Shown: piece by piece, positions 1 to 8,764 of the stretch
Layout: each line of letters opens with the position of its first letter
Position numbering within the stretch: the stretch's first letter is position 1
Origin: Perlucidibaca sp.
Lineage (GTDB): Bacteria > Pseudomonadota > Gammaproteobacteria > Pseudomonadales > Moraxellaceae
NCBI GenBank assembly: GCA_023265995.1
Contig: JAHFSA010000003.1
Location: 248,001 to 312,000 of the forward strand
Direction of reading: 5' to 3'
DNA length: 64,000 nt
Position numbers and translations under genes: made by a program
Notes under the pieces: generated by a model
The model's database searches: none
Told to the model about the DNA's origin: nothing
Seen by the model: only the letters and a program-made list of their open reading frames with translations

Positions 1-432
1 GCGGAAATGCGCGAGCAGATGCCGCTGCTGCATTTCATGCAGATCGAGGTTGTCGCCTTCGATGGTCGTGCGCTGACCCTGTGCGCTCCGCTGGATCCCA
101 ATCGCAATGACAAGGGCACGGCCTTCGCCGGCGCCATCGCCAGCCTGTCGACCGTCACCGGCTGGGCTCTGCTCACCCTGTGGGCGCGCGCCGAGGTCGG
201 TGCCTGCCAGGTCGCGGTCTATCATTCCGAAATGCGTTATCGCTACCCCATCGAGACGGTTTTCGAGGCTACAGCCACGTTGCCCGATGCCGCCGTGCTG
301 GCGCAGCTGAAAGAGCGTCTGACGGCACGCGGCAAGGGCAGGGCGGATGTCCAGATCGTGGTGCAGAGCGATACCCGCGAGGCGGTCAGCCAGACCGCCG
401 GCTATGCGCTGTGGATGGCTGGCGAGGGTTGA
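1..432 (+). CDS. YiiD C-terminal-type putative thioesterase (5' end open)
   Basis: The reading frame is open from base 1, with Ala-Glu before the first ATG at 7, so the true start may lie upstream. The 141 visible residues resemble the YiiD_C thioesterase-like (hotdog) family. The region RNDKGTAFAGAIASL followed by TGWALL and a late YPI segment matches that family's conserved core. The family is assigned as putative thioesterase, with substrate unknown. The gene runs in the same direction as the TetR gene 67 bases downstream. Family call fairly sure, function uncertain. Confidence 0.7.
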   Translation, partial: AEMREQMPLLHFMQIEVVAFDGRALTLCAPLDPNRNDKGTAFAGAIASLSTVTGWALLTLWARAEVGACQVAVYHSEMRYRYPIETVFEATATLPDAAVLAQLKERLTARGKGRADVQIVVQSDTREAVSQTAGYALWMAGEG

Positions 433-498
433 AGCTGGGGCTGCTTCCGCAGTTTGTGGCATACTGACGGGTATGTTGCTGACCCGGCCGCATTGCGC

Positions 499-1158
499 AT
501 GAAATCCACTCCCGAACAGCTTGTTGCAGACACGGCCTCCGGCAATCGTCCCGGGCAGGCGCCGGACAGTCGTGAGCGCATAGTCGTGGCTGCGGTGCGG
601 GTGTTTGCGCGCAAGGGTTTCCAGCGCGCCAGCCTGGACGAGATCGCCGCCGAGGCAGGGCTCACCAAGGGCGCCATCTACTGGCATTTCCGCAGCAAGA
701 ACGATCTCTTCTTCGCGCTGCTGGAAAGCCGCTTTCATTACAATATCGCGCCCTTGCCGGCGGATATTGCCCGTGCTGTTTCATCCCGCGATGGCGATGA
801 TCCTCGTCAGATACTGACCATGCTGTTCCAGAACGTGCTGCGTCGTTTCCGCGACGATGCCGACTGGCCACGGCTGTATCTCGAGTTCCTTTCGCAATCG
901 CGCGATGCCGACGTTGCCGAGCGCATGCGTCAGCTCTGCGACGAGGGGCGCCAGGTGGCGCGTCAGGCGGTGGTGGTGTTGCAGCAGGGCGGACTGATCG
1001 ATCCAGCGCTGGATGCCGGCATGCTGGCGATTTTCTGGGGTGCCTTGCTGGATGGCCTGATGATGGCCTGGGTGGTCAAGCCGGAGACGTTCCAGGATGA
1101 CACGCTGATCCGCCAGATGGTGGACATGCTGGCGGCGGGCATGTTGCCCGGGGTGTGA
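499..1158 (+). CDS. TetR/AcrR-family transcriptional regulator
   Basis: A 219-residue DNA-binding repressor candidate. The TetR helix-turn-helix lies at about residues 20-65 (FARKGFQRASLDEIAAEAG, then GAIYWHFRSKNDL). The helical ligand-binding C-terminal part looks AcrR-like. The frame also opens at a TTG at 454, but the ATG at 499 leaves a normal short N-terminal arm and is preferred. No efflux pump genes lie nearby, so the target is unknown. A 9-bp perfect inverted repeat follows the stop at 1203-1225. Confidence 0.85.
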   Translation: MKSTPEQLVADTASGNRPGQAPDSRERIVVAAVRVFARKGFQRASLDEIAAEAGLTKGAIYWHFRSKNDLFFALLESRFHYNIAPLPADIARAVSSRDGDDPRQILTMLFQNVLRRFRDDADWPRLYLEFLSQSRDADVAERMRQLCDEGRQVARQAVVVLQQGGLIDPALDAGMLAIFWGALLDGLMMAWVVKPETFQDDTLIRQMVDMLAAGMLPGV

Positions 1159-1202
1159 CAAAGAGTAGGGATTTCAGGCCGGAAGATGGCCTTGCAGCAG
1201 AC

Positions 1203-1225
1203 GACCAGCGCAAACCGCGCTGGTC
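1203..1225. repeat. Perfect 9-bp inverted repeat between convergent genes
   Basis: GACCAGCGC, 5-base loop, GCGCTGGTC. It lies between the stop of the TetR gene and the stop of the small minus-strand gene, so it may act as a two-way transcription stop. There is no T-tract on either side, so it is not a classical intrinsic terminator. Confidence 0.45.
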
Positions 1226-1243
1226 GAGAGAAGAGGCTTCGAC

Positions 1244-1420
1244 TCAGGCGGCCTTGCGGATGGTCGGATACTGGCAGCGCTTGGCGAGATCGGCGCAAGC
1301 CTGCTGGATCATTTCTTCCGTAATGGCAATTTCACGGCCCTGATCGTCGACCAGAATGGCGAAGTGAAACGGATTGCTCGTCTGCAGCTTCTCGTTCATG
1401 CTCATTTCCAGGTTAGCCAT
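1244..1420 (-). CDS. Small PA1571-type protein
   Basis: A 58-residue gene that is easy to miss. The protein begins MANLEMSMNEKL, has a core FAILVDDQGREIAITEEM and ends TIRKAA. This core (an ILVDxxGREIxITEEMIQxAC pattern) is what I recall of the PA1571 family of short pseudomonad proteins, whose function is unknown. A GAGGT ribosome-binding site sits just upstream of the ATG on the minus strand. It is convergent with the TetR gene and divergent from the ATP-NAD kinase-like gene. No signal peptide or membrane segment is visible. The coding call is strong because start, RBS and family pattern agree; the role is unknown. Confidence 0.75.
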   Translation of the reverse strand: MANLEMSMNEKLQTSNPFHFAILVDDQGREIAITEEMIQQACADLAKRCQYPTIRKAA

Positions 1421-1550
1421 GTTCTACCTCAGTACCGCTAGTGCGGCTTTTCAAGTGTCTGGTGACCCCACGGGCCGCCTTTCCTTGAGGTCAATATAGT
1501 CAGCCACCCCCCGCGAGTCGCGTACTTTCCTGCGTAATGTGTAACCAACT

Positions 1551-2726
1551 ATGAAATCATTTCAGAGTGTTTCAGAACCCCTGCTGACTCTCGGTTTGAT
1601 CATCAATCCCCATGCGGGCGCGGGCGGTCCGGCGGCCCTGAAAGGCAGCGACGAGCTGCCGCCGGCGCTGCTGGCCGAGCTGCAGGAGCAGGCGCGGGCC
1701 GGCCTGGCGCCGGCACAGCAGCGGGTGCTGGCCATGTTGCGTGCGCTGGCAGCGGATGCCGGAGCCATGGCGCGTCTGCGTCTGCTGACGCTGCCGGGTC
1801 CGCTCGGTGAAATCACGCTGAAACAGGCGCTGCCTGAGGCCGAGGTCGAGGTTCTGCCGCTGGCGGTGGCAGAGCCTTCCACGGCAGCCGATACCCGTGC
1901 CGGTGCCCTTGCCCTGCGTGATGCCGGCGTCGATATCCTGCTCTTTGCCGGTGGCGACGGCACTGCCCGCGATGTCTGCGCCGCCGTCGGCCTGACGCTG
2001 CCGGTGCTGGGCATTCCGGCTGGCGTGAAGATGCATTCCGGGGTTTTCGCCATCAATCCGCAGGCGGCCGCGGCACTGCTCGCCGAGCTGCTGGCCGGAC
2101 ACTGGGTCACTCTCGATGTCGCCGAGGTGCGCGACATTGACGAGCAGGGCGTGCGTGCCGGGCGGGTGCGGGCGACGCACTACGGTGAAATGCGCGTACC
2201 GGTGGAGGCGCGCTATCTGCAACAGGTGAAATGCTCCGGGCGCGAAGTCGAGGAGCTGGCGGTGGCCGAGATCGCTGCCGGGCTGGTCGAGGAATTGCTG
2301 CCGGGGCGCACCTATGCCTTCGGCCCGGGCACCACAGTGGCTGCCGTCATGCAGGCGCTGGAGCTGCCCAATACCTTGCTGGGCTTTGATCTCGTGCGTG
2401 ATGGCCATCTGCTCCGGGCCGATGCCGATGCGGCCGCGCTGCTCTCTGCCATGGAGGCTGATGGCGGTCTGACCGTGGTCATCACGCCCACTGGCGGACA
2501 GGGCAGTCTGATCGGACGCGGCAATCAGCAATTGAGTCCGGCCTTGCTGCACAGGCTCGGACGCGAGCAGGTGAGGGTGCTGGCCACGCATGCCAAGCTG
2601 GAGGAGCTGGGTTCGCGTCCGTTGCGCCTGGATACCGGCGATGCCTCTCTCGATACCGCCTGGTCCGGGCTGTGGCCGGTCACCACTGGCTATCAGCAGC
2701 AGGTGCTGTACGCCGTGCAGGGCTGA
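1551..2726 (+). CDS. ATP-NAD kinase family protein (COG3199-like)
   Basis: A 391-residue protein. The N-terminus LIINPHAGAGG and the motif FAGGDGTARDV at about residues 130-140 are hallmarks of the ATP-NAD kinase / diacylglycerol kinase-like fold, with GGDGT the phosphate-donor loop. The family is annotated as predicted polyphosphate/ATP-dependent NAD kinase or AcoX-like; the real substrate is not established. A second conserved-looking stretch VITPTGGQGSLIGRGNQQ lies near residue 310. It is monocistronic by position, with a divergent neighbour upstream. Confidence 0.8.
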   Translation: MKSFQSVSEPLLTLGLIINPHAGAGGPAALKGSDELPPALLAELQEQARAGLAPAQQRVLAMLRALAADAGAMARLRLLTLPGPLGEITLKQALPEAEVEVLPLAVAEPSTAADTRAGALALRDAGVDILLFAGGDGTARDVCAAVGLTLPVLGIPAGVKMHSGVFAINPQAAAALLAELLAGHWVTLDVAEVRDIDEQGVRAGRVRATHYGEMRVPVEARYLQQVKCSGREVEELAVAEIAAGLVEELLPGRTYAFGPGTTVAAVMQALELPNTLLGFDLVRDGHLLRADADAAALLSAMEADGGLTVVITPTGGQGSLIGRGNQQLSPALLHRLGREQVRVLATHAKLEELGSRPLRLDTGDASLDTAWSGLWPVTTGYQQQVLYAVQG

Positions 2727-2759
2727 GCGCCTGACCTGATCATTTTATCGTCAGGGGTA

Positions 2760-2788
2760 TTGCAACTAGACGACCGGTCTAGTAGTGT
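2760..2788 (+). promoter_or_regulatory. Promoter with embedded operator of nemR
   Basis: A -35-like TTGCAA (2760-2765) and -10-like TAGTGT (2783-2788) are separated by exactly 17 bases, and those 17 bases are the inverted repeat CTAGACGACCGGTCTAG. ACTAGAC and GTCTAGT form perfect 7-base arms around 5 bases. A repressor bound here would block RNA polymerase directly. Almost the same repeat occurs in front of nemA, which points to NemR autoregulation. Confidence 0.7.
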
Positions 2789-2795
2789 TCGTGCC

Positions 2796-3410
2796 ATGAA
2801 CAGACCCCGTGAATTCGAAGATACCCGCGAGCACCTCCTGGCCACCGGTGAAACCGTGATCAGAAGCAAGGGCTTTGCCGGTGTCGGCCTGGCCGAGATC
2901 CTGGCCGAGGCGGGGGTGCCCAAGGGCTCGTTCTATCACTACTTCCGCTCCAAGGAAGGCTTTGGCGCCGACATGCTGGCGCGCTACTTCGAGCGTTATG
3001 ACCTGGATCTGCAGCAAATGCTGCTGGAAGCTCCGGGGTCGGGCCGGCAGCGCCTGTTCGATTTCTTCCGGCGCTGGGCGGCACGTCACGATGGAGACAC
3101 GCAGGCGAGGCCGCAGTGCCAGCAGGCCTGTCTGGCCGTGAAGTTGTCTGCCGAGGTCTCGGACATGTCGGAAGCCATGCGCGAAGAGCTGGTGAAAGGC
3201 ATGCAGCGTGTGCAGCAGCGCCTGGCCCAGACCATCGTGGCGGGGCAGCAGGATGGCTCGCTGAGCCTGGTGCTGGCGCCGGATGATCTGGCGGAGTCGC
3301 TGTACCTGCTCTGGGTCGGCGCCGAGCTGCTGACCAAGGTGCAGCGTTCGCCGGCGCCGCTGCAGCGCGCCCTGCAGCAGACCGATCTGTGGTTGCAGAG
3401 CCCGGGCTGA
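2796..3410 (+). CDS. nemR: TetR-family repressor NemR-like
   Basis: A 204-residue TetR repressor. The HTH spans about residues 12-55 (LAEILAEAGVPKG then FYHYFRSKEGFG). The segment CLAVKLSAEVSDMSEAMRE at about 112-130 matches the region of E. coli NemR that carries its redox-sensing cysteine, here Cys112. NemR senses electrophiles and reactive chlorine and controls the downstream old-yellow-enzyme gene. Its start ATG falls 7 bases after the predicted -10, and no Shine-Dalgarno is visible, so the mRNA may be leaderless. It sits 69 bases upstream of nemA, and both promoters share one operator sequence. Confidence 0.85.
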   Translation: MNRPREFEDTREHLLATGETVIRSKGFAGVGLAEILAEAGVPKGSFYHYFRSKEGFGADMLARYFERYDLDLQQMLLEAPGSGRQRLFDFFRRWAARHDGDTQARPQCQQACLAVKLSAEVSDMSEAMREELVKGMQRVQQRLAQTIVAGQQDGSLSLVLAPDDLAESLYLLWVGAELLTKVQRSPAPLQRALQQTDLWLQSPG

Positions 3411-3429
3411 TCCGGGAAAAATTTTTGCG

Positions 3430-3458
3430 TTTCAACTAGACGACTGGTCTACTTAACC
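3430..3458 (+). promoter_or_regulatory. Promoter with embedded NemR-type operator of nemA
   Basis: TAGAC-GACTG-GTCTA (3437-3451) lies in a 17-base spacer between TTTCAA (3430-3435) and TTAACC (3453-3458). Together with flanking bases it repeats the nemR site with one internal change (GACCG to GACTG). The -10 is weak, and the operator identity is firmer than the promoter call. Confidence 0.65.
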
Positions 3459-3479
3459 AGTCAGGAGAAGAGGTTCGTC

Positions 3480-4571
3480 ATGAGTCAAACACTTTTCAGC
3501 CCGCTCAAGCTCGGTGCCGTGGATTTGCCCAATCGTGTCGTGATGGCGCCCCTGACGCGCATGCGCGCCGCCGCCGGTGATGTGCCGACGCCGCTGATCG
3601 CCGAATACTACCGTCAGCGTGCCAGCGCCGGCCTGATCGTCACCGAGGCTTCGCAGGTGTCGCCGCAGGGCAAGGGCTACATGCAGACGCCGGGCATCTA
3701 CAGTGCCGAGCAGACTGCCGGCTGGAAGCAGGTGACGGATGTCGTGCATCAGGCGGGTGGCCGCATAGCGCTGCAGCTCTGGCATGTCGGCCGCATTTCG
3801 CACAGCAGCCTGCAGCCCAATGGTGAAGCACCAGTGTCGGCCTCCGATCTGCCGGCGAAGACCAAGACCACCGTGCTGGGCGCCGATGGCCGCCCTGAGC
3901 GTGTGCAGACCTCGGTGCCTCGTCCGCTGGCGCTGGAAGAGATTCCGACCCTGCTCGAGTCCTATGCCCAGGCCACACACAACTCGCGTGAGGCCGGTTT
4001 CGACCTGGTCGAGGTGCATGGCGCCCATGGCTATCTGCTGCATCAGTTCCAGTCTGCCGAGAGCAACCAGCGCACGGACCAGTACGGCGGTTCGCTGGAA
4101 AACCGCGCGCGCCTGACGCTGGAAGTGCTGGATGCCGTGATTGGCGCCTGGGAGCCGGGTCGTGTCGGCATCCGTATCTCGCCGATCGGCAACTTCAATG
4201 CCCTCGGTGACGAGGAGGGCGAAGCCATGGGTTACTACCTGGCCGAGCAGTTCCATCAGCGTGGCATTGCCTATCTGCACCTGTCCGAGCCGGACTGGGC
4301 CGGTGGCCCCAAGCTCGAAGACAGCTTCCGTCGTGCCCTGCGCCAGCGTTTCCCGGGCGTCATCATCGGCGCCGGCAACTACACGCCGGAGAAGGCCCAG
4401 GATCTGCTCGACAAGGGTCTGATCGATGCCGCCGCCTTCGGCCGTCCCTATATCGCCAATCCCGACCTGGTCGAGCGCCTGCAGCAGAACGCGCCGCTCA
4501 ACGAGCAGCGTCCGGAACTGTTCTACGGCGGTGGTGCCGAGGGTTACACGGACTATCCGGCGCTGGGCTGA
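3480..4571 (+). CDS. nemA: Alkene reductase / N-ethylmaleimide reductase (old yellow enzyme)
   Basis: A 363-residue FMN-dependent ene-reductase that reduces activated C=C bonds and nitro compounds with NAD(P)H in the cytoplasm. Visible family features are an N-terminal [20 protein letters not shown], the substrate-binding pair in [11 protein letters not shown], the [11 protein letters not shown] motif and the late FMN-phosphate segment IGAGNY / [13 protein letters not shown]. Length is usual for NemA. A good RBS (AGGAG) precedes the ATG. It lies directly after nemR and carries the same operator, so induction by electrophiles is expected. An intrinsic terminator follows. Confidence 0.93.
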   Translation: MSQTLFSPLKLGAVDLPNRVVMAPLTRMRAAAGDVPTPLIAEYYRQRASAGLIVTEASQVSPQGKGYMQTPGIYSAEQTAGWKQVTDVVHQAGGRIALQLWHVGRISHSSLQPNGEAPVSASDLPAKTKTTVLGADGRPERVQTSVPRPLALEEIPTLLESYAQATHNSREAGFDLVEVHGAHGYLLHQFQSAESNQRTDQYGGSLENRARLTLEVLDAVIGAWEPGRVGIRISPIGNFNALGDEEGEAMGYYLAEQFHQRGIAYLHLSEPDWAGGPKLEDSFRRALRQRFPGVIIGAGNYTPEKAQDLLDKGLIDAAAFGRPYIANPDLVERLQQNAPLNEQRPELFYGGGAEGYTDYPALG

Positions 4572-4583
4572 GATGACCCGGAT

Positions 4584-4610
4584 CCGGCCCTGTGACGCAG
4601 GGCCGGTTTT
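4584..4610 (+). terminator. Intrinsic terminator after nemA
   Basis: CCGGCCCTG, 5-base loop TGACG, CAGGGCCGG, then TTTT. A 9-bp perfect GC-rich stem followed by a short T-run, 12 bases past the nemA stop. Confidence 0.85.
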
Positions 4611-4674
4611 CCTGTGCTGACATATCGTGCCGGACAGACCATAGTCATCGATGAGTGTCATCGAGGAGATGCCC

Positions 4675-5349
4675 ATGGTTCTGACGAAATTCCGCTGGCT
4701 GGGCGCCGCCGCGCTGCTCGGCCTGTCCTCTGCCGCTTCGGCGGACCGCATTCTGGTGCTCGGTGACAGCCTCAGTGCCGCATACAACATGCAGCCCTCC
4801 CAGGGCTGGGTGAGTCTGCTGGATGCTCGCCTGCAGGCGCAGGATCCCGGTCGTCACCAGGTCATCAATGCCAGCATCAGCGGTGAGAGCAGTACAGGCG
4901 GTCTGGCGCGATTGCCGGCCTTGCTGCAGCAGTACAAGCCGGATGTGGTGGTGATCGAGCTGGGTGGCAACGATGCCTTGCAGGGGCAGCCCATGAGCCT
5001 GACCCGGGGCAACTTCGAGCGCATGATCGGCCTGTCGCAGGCCGCCGGTGCCCGCGTCGCCGTGCTTGCTGTGGTGGTGCCGGCGCAGTTCAGCAGGGTC
5101 GAGGCTGCCGCCCTGGCGCAGATGTACACGAGTGTCACGCGTGCGTCGGACGTGCCGCTGCAGCCTTCGCTGATGGATGGCATCAGCGGTCGGGCGACGT
5201 TGCTGCAACGCGACGGTCTGCATCCGAATGCCGCGGCTCAGCCGCTGGTGCTGGGCAATGCCTGGCCGGTCATCCGTGCGCGGTTGTCGCCGCAGCCTGT
5301 GCCACGTGCACCAGCCCGGCTGCGCTGGGAGCAGCCCAAGCCGCACTGA
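4675..5349 (+). CDS. tesA: Periplasmic arylesterase / TesA-like SGNH hydrolase
   Basis: A 224-residue exported esterase of the TesA (thioesterase I / lysophospholipase L1) type. Residues 1-24 form a signal peptide ending in SSAASA. The SGNH blocks are present: GDSLSAAY (nucleophile Ser), the Gly of SGESSTGG, GGND, and the DGLHPNA block with the catalytic Asp and His. An upstream ATG at 4651 is in frame, but GAGGAG at 4663-4668 is spaced correctly for the ATG at 4675. It is a stand-alone gene between two terminators. The TesA name is by family resemblance; the preferred substrate is not visible. Confidence 0.88.
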   Translation: MVLTKFRWLGAAALLGLSSAASADRILVLGDSLSAAYNMQPSQGWVSLLDARLQAQDPGRHQVINASISGESSTGGLARLPALLQQYKPDVVVIELGGNDALQGQPMSLTRGNFERMIGLSQAAGARVAVLAVVVPAQFSRVEAAALAQMYTSVTRASDVPLQPSLMDGISGRATLLQRDGLHPNAAAQPLVLGNAWPVIRARLSPQPVPRAPARLRWEQPKPH

Positions 5350-5384
5350 CCGGGGCATGCGGCTCCCGAGCTGTTCACAGAAAC

Positions 5385-5414
5385 AAAAAAGCCCGCGAAG
5401 TCGCGGGCTTTTTC
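5385..5414. terminator. Bidirectional intrinsic terminator
   Basis: AAAAAAGCCCGCG, loop AAGT, CGCGGGCTTTTT. A-run and T-run flank a perfect GC stem, so it can stop both tesA on the plus strand and htpX on the minus strand. Confidence 0.9.
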
Positions 5415-5456
5415 TTGCTGCTTTTTGCTGCGGCGCTGCCGGAGCAGTGGCGCGGA

Positions 5457-6353
5457 TCAGGCGATCTGCAGGTTCTGCAGGGCCGCGATGCGCTTTTCCA
5501 GCGGCGGGTGCGAGAGCATGAGCGCGGCCAGGCTGAAGCCTTCGCGCCTGCCGGTGGTGATGGCCATGGCGGTCATCTCGGCCGGCATCTGGTCAGGCAC
5601 TTCGTGCTCGCGCTGCAAGGCGCGCAGGGCGTTGATCATGGCCTGGCGACCGGCAAGCTTGGCACCCGCTTCATCGGCACGGAATTCGCGATAGCGCGAG
5701 AAGCTCATGACGATCATGGAGGCGAGGATGCCCAGCACGATGTCGGCGATGATGCTGGTGACGAAGTAGGCAATGCCCGGACCTTCCTCGTTCTTGAACA
5801 CCACGCGGTCGACGAAGTTGCCGATGATGCGCGAGAAGAACATGACGAAGGCGTTGACCACACCCTGGATGAGGGCGAGGGTGACCATGTCGCCGTTGGC
5901 AACGTGACCGATTTCGTGGCCGAGAACGGCACGCACTTCATCCTTGCTCATGCGCTGCAGCAGGCCCGAGGACACGGCGACGAGCGCGTCGTTGCGGTTC
6001 CAGCCGGTGGCGAAGGCGTTCGACTGGTAGCTCGGGAAGATGCCGACTTCCGGCATCTTGATGCCGGCGCGCTGGGCGAGATCGGCAACGGTGTCGAGCA
6101 GCCAGCGCTCTTCACCACTGCGCGGCGATTCGATCAGTTCGACGCCCATGGAGCGCTTGGCCATCCACTTCGACATGAGCAGCGAGATCAGCGAGCCGAC
6201 CGTGCCGAAGACAAAACAGACCACCAGCAGGTTGCCCAGCTGCAAGGTATTGCCGGCACCGTGAGTCGCACCGACTCCGAGCAGGCTGAGTACGATCCCG
6301 GCCACCAACATGACTGCCAGGTTGGTCAGCAAAAACAGGATGATGCGTAACAT
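5457..6353 (-). CDS. htpX: Inner-membrane zinc metalloprotease HtpX
   Basis: A 298-residue M48-family protease that degrades misfolded membrane proteins. Two N-terminal membrane segments (about 1-25 and 35-60) precede the zinc site HEIGH at about 145-149, with the third ligand Glu in the FRADEAGA segment. Two more hydrophobic stretches (about 160-180 and 195-215) follow, as expected for HtpX. Full length. It is next to alaA and msrB in the order I recall from Pseudomonas. The 68-base gap to alaA allows either co-transcription or a separate promoter. Confidence 0.95.
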   Translation of the reverse strand: MLRIILFLLTNLAVMLVAGIVLSLLGVGATHGAGNTLQLGNLLVVCFVFGTVGSLISLLMSKWMAKRSMGVELIESPRSGEERWLLDTVADLAQRAGIKMPEVGIFPSYQSNAFATGWNRNDALVAVSSGLLQRMSKDEVRAVLGHEIGHVANGDMVTLALIQGVVNAFVMFFSRIIGNFVDRVVFKNEEGPGIAYFVTSIIADIVLGILASMIVMSFSRYREFRADEAGAKLAGRQAMINALRALQREHEVPDQMPAEMTAMAITTGRREGFSLAALMLSHPPLEKRIAALQNLQIA

Positions 6354-6421
6354 GGGCTTTGAGGCTCCGTGGTTGGGTATCAGTACCTAAAGTAGGGGCG
6401 GTGAATGACTATTTCAAGTCA

Positions 6422-7657
6422 TCAGACTGCTGTGTCGGTGCCATGGCGCTTGCGATAGCTTTCCAGGAAGCGCGCGAGACGGGTGATGGCCTCGGTCAGC
6501 TCCTCGCGATGCGGCAGGAAGACGACACGGAAATGGTCATGGCTGGGCCAGTTGAAGCCGGTGCCCTGGACCAGCAGCACCTTTTCGGCCTGCAGCAGTT
6601 CAAGGATGAACTCCTGGTCATCCTTGATCGGGTACACGGCCGGGTCCAGGCGCGGGAACAGGTAGAGCGCGCCCATGGGCTTGACGCAGCTGACGCCGGG
6701 AATGTCGTTGAGCATTTTCCAGGCCAGCTCGCGCTGCTCGTACAGGCGTCCGCCGGGGCGGATCAGGTCATTGATGCTCTGGTAGCCGCCAAGCGCGGTC
6801 TGGATGGCGAACTGGGCCTGCACGTTGGCGCACAGGCGCATGGAGGCCAGCATGTCGAGACCTTCGATGTAGTCCTTGGCATCGGCCTTGGCGCCGCTGA
6901 CCATGAGCCAGCCGGAGCGGAAGCCGGCGACGCGGTAGCTCTTCGACAGGCCGTTGAAGGTGATGCAGAGCAGGTCCGGCGCCAGCGTGGCGATGGAGGT
7001 GTGCTGCGCTTCGTCATAGAGGATCTTGTCGTAGATCTCGTCGGCGAAAATGATCAGCTCGTGCTTGCGGGCGAGGGCGACGATGCCTTCCAGCACTTCC
7101 TTCGAGTAGACGGCACCGGTCGGGTTGTTCGGGTTGATGACCACAATGCCGCGCGTGTTCGGCGTGATCTTGCGCTCGATGTCGGCGAGATCCGGGAACC
7201 AGCCCTGTTCCTCGTCGCAGAGATAATGCACGGCCTTGCCGCCGGCGAGATTCACGGCAGCGGTCCAGAGCGGATAGTCGGGCGCCGGCACCAGCATTTC
7301 ATCGCCGCTGTCGAGCAGGGCCTGCATGGCCATGACGATCAGCTCGGAAACGCCGTTGCCGATGTAGATGTCGCCGACATCGACGCCGAGCAGGCCCTTG
7401 GTCTGGTAATAATGAACAATGGCCTTGCGCGCCGCGAACAGACCCTTGGAATCACAGTAGCCGACCGCATTCGGCAGATTGAGGATGACGTCCGACAGGA
7501 TTTCCTGCGGAGCCTCGAAGCCGAACGGCGCCGGATTGCCGATATTGAGCTTGATGATGCGGTGACCCTGCTCCTCCATGGCGGTGGCGGCCTTGAGAAT
7601 CGGACCGCGAATGTCGTAGCAGACATCTTTCAGCTTGGAGGACTTGGTGATTTCCAT
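6422..7657 (-). CDS. alaA: Glutamate-pyruvate aminotransferase AlaA
   Basis: A 411-residue class I/II PLP-dependent aminotransferase of the AlaA type, making alanine from pyruvate and glutamate. Seen are the N-terminal KLNIGNPAPFGF, the PLP-contact region INPNNPTGAVY, the cofactor Asp in FADEIYD and the Schiff-base lysine in NGLSKSYRVAGFRSGW. The frame extends upstream to 7756, but the ATG at 7657 starts the usual MEITKSSKL N-terminus. It is divergent from msrB across 143 bases, where 7724-7743 contains a short inverted repeat (GCCGTG/CACGGC). Confidence 0.93.
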   Translation of the reverse strand: MEITKSSKLKDVCYDIRGPILKAATAMEEQGHRIIKLNIGNPAPFGFEAPQEILSDVILNLPNAVGYCDSKGLFAARKAIVHYYQTKGLLGVDVGDIYIGNGVSELIVMAMQALLDSGDEMLVPAPDYPLWTAAVNLAGGKAVHYLCDEEQGWFPDLADIERKITPNTRGIVVINPNNPTGAVYSKEVLEGIVALARKHELIIFADEIYDKILYDEAQHTSIATLAPDLLCITFNGLSKSYRVAGFRSGWLMVSGAKADAKDYIEGLDMLASMRLCANVQAQFAIQTALGGYQSINDLIRPGGRLYEQRELAWKMLNDIPGVSCVKPMGALYLFPRLDPAVYPIKDDQEFILELLQAEKVLLVQGTGFNWPSHDHFRVVFLPHREELTEAITRLARFLESYRKRHGTDTAV

Positions 7658-7800
7658 GGTGTGCTCGCAAAAAGGGCAGTGGCCCCTGGTGGATGTGCGC
7701 CATAGTGTAGCCAAAACACTTTTGCCGTGTGGACTTCCACGGCATGCAGGCATCATTAATATGTCAGCAAATATGAGTTCGCGAGAGCCGGGAGGCAGAG

Positions 7801-8211
7801 ATGAGCGATGATCGGTCGACGACGCACCTGAGCGAGGCGGAATGGCGCGAGCGCCTGAGCGCCGAGGAGTTCCGCGTGCTGCGCGAGAAGGGCACCGAGC
7901 GGCCTTACACCGGCGAGTACTGGAACAGCCATGAAGATGGCATGTATGTCTGTCGCGGCTGCGGCGAGCCGTTGTTCGATGCGCTGGCCAAGTTCGATTC
8001 CGGCTGCGGCTGGCCGAGTTTCTTCCAGCCCGCCGGCGCCGATGTCATTGACGAGCACAGGGACGTCAGTCATGGCATGATTCGTACCGAGATTGTCTGC
8101 AAGCGCTGCGGTGGCCATCTGGGTCATGTCTTCACGGACGGACCGAACCCCACCGGCCTGCGCTATTGCGTGAATTCGCTGTCGCTGCGTCACAAGCCGC
8201 GCCAGCCCTGA
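7801..8211 (+). CDS. msrB: Peptide-methionine (R)-S-oxide reductase MsrB
   Basis: A 136-residue repair enzyme that reduces methionine-R-sulfoxide in proteins. Zinc-binding pairs CRGC (about 57-60) and CKRC (about 100-103), the substrate pocket [11 protein letters not shown] and the C-terminal RYCVNS with the catalytic Cys are all present. It is followed after 41 bases by glutathione peroxidase, giving a small oxidative-damage operon. RBS GGGAGG is upstream of the ATG. Confidence 0.95.
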   Translation: MSDDRSTTHLSEAEWRERLSAEEFRVLREKGTERPYTGEYWNSHEDGMYVCRGCGEPLFDALAKFDSGCGWPSFFQPAGADVIDEHRDVSHGMIRTEIVCKRCGGHLGHVFTDGPNPTGLRYCVNSLSLRHKPRQP

Positions 8212-8252
8212 AGCGGGCAGACCCCACCGAACGCAGAAGAAGGAGAAGAACG

Positions 8253-8738
8253 ATGGCGAACATTTATGATTTCACGGCACGCAACATCACCGGCGAGGAG
8301 TGCGCGCTCGCCGACTTCAAGGGCCAGGCTGTCCTCATCGTCAACACTGCCAGCAAGTGCGGCTTCACGCCGCAATTCACCGGTCTGGAAGCGCTCTACG
8401 AAAAGTACAAGGATCAGGGTTTCGCCGTTCTCGGCTTCCCCTGCAACCAGTTCCTCAATCAGGATCCGGGTGACGAAAAGGAAATCGCCAACTTCTGCTC
8501 CATGGATTACGGCGTCACTTTCCCCATGTTCGCCAAGATCGAAGTCAACGGTCCGGGCGCACACCCGCTGTTCCAGCACCTGACCTCGGAAGCACCGGGT
8601 CTGCTCGGCAGCAAGGCCATCAAGTGGAACTTCACCAAGTTCCTGGTCGGCCGCGATGGCACCATCATCGATCGCTATGCTCCCACCACCAAGCCGGAAG
8701 ACATCGCCAAGGACATCGAGAAAGCCCTCAAGGCCTGA
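8253..8738 (+). CDS. Glutathione peroxidase family protein
   Basis: A 161-residue thiol peroxidase of the glutathione peroxidase fold. The peroxidatic Cys is in [11 protein letters not shown] (about residue 36), the conserved Gln/Trp partners are in GFPCNQF and KWNFTKFLV, and the resolving-type Cys may be the one in [16 protein letters not shown] Cys rather than selenocysteine is encoded, as usual in bacteria. In such enzymes thioredoxin is often the real reductant. A strong RBS (AAGGAGAAG) sits before the ATG. It is co-directional with msrB. Confidence 0.93.
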   Translation: MANIYDFTARNITGEECALADFKGQAVLIVNTASKCGFTPQFTGLEALYEKYKDQGFAVLGFPCNQFLNQDPGDEKEIANFCSMDYGVTFPMFAKIEVNGPGAHPLFQHLTSEAPGLLGSKAIKWNFTKFLVGRDGTIIDRYAPTTKPEDIAKDIEKALKA

Positions 8739-8764
8739 TCGATGCTCCGGCGGCGGCCGGACAG

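Noticed and set aside
1572-2591. Long open frame of 339 codons on the minus strand opposite the ATP-NAD kinase-like gene
   Set aside because: It is a codon-bias shadow typical of GC-rich DNA: no RBS, low-complexity composition and no family resemblance, while the plus-strand gene has clear motifs.
6359-7705. 448-codon plus-strand frame across alaA
   Set aside because: alaA on the minus strand has complete aminotransferase motifs; the plus frame has none.
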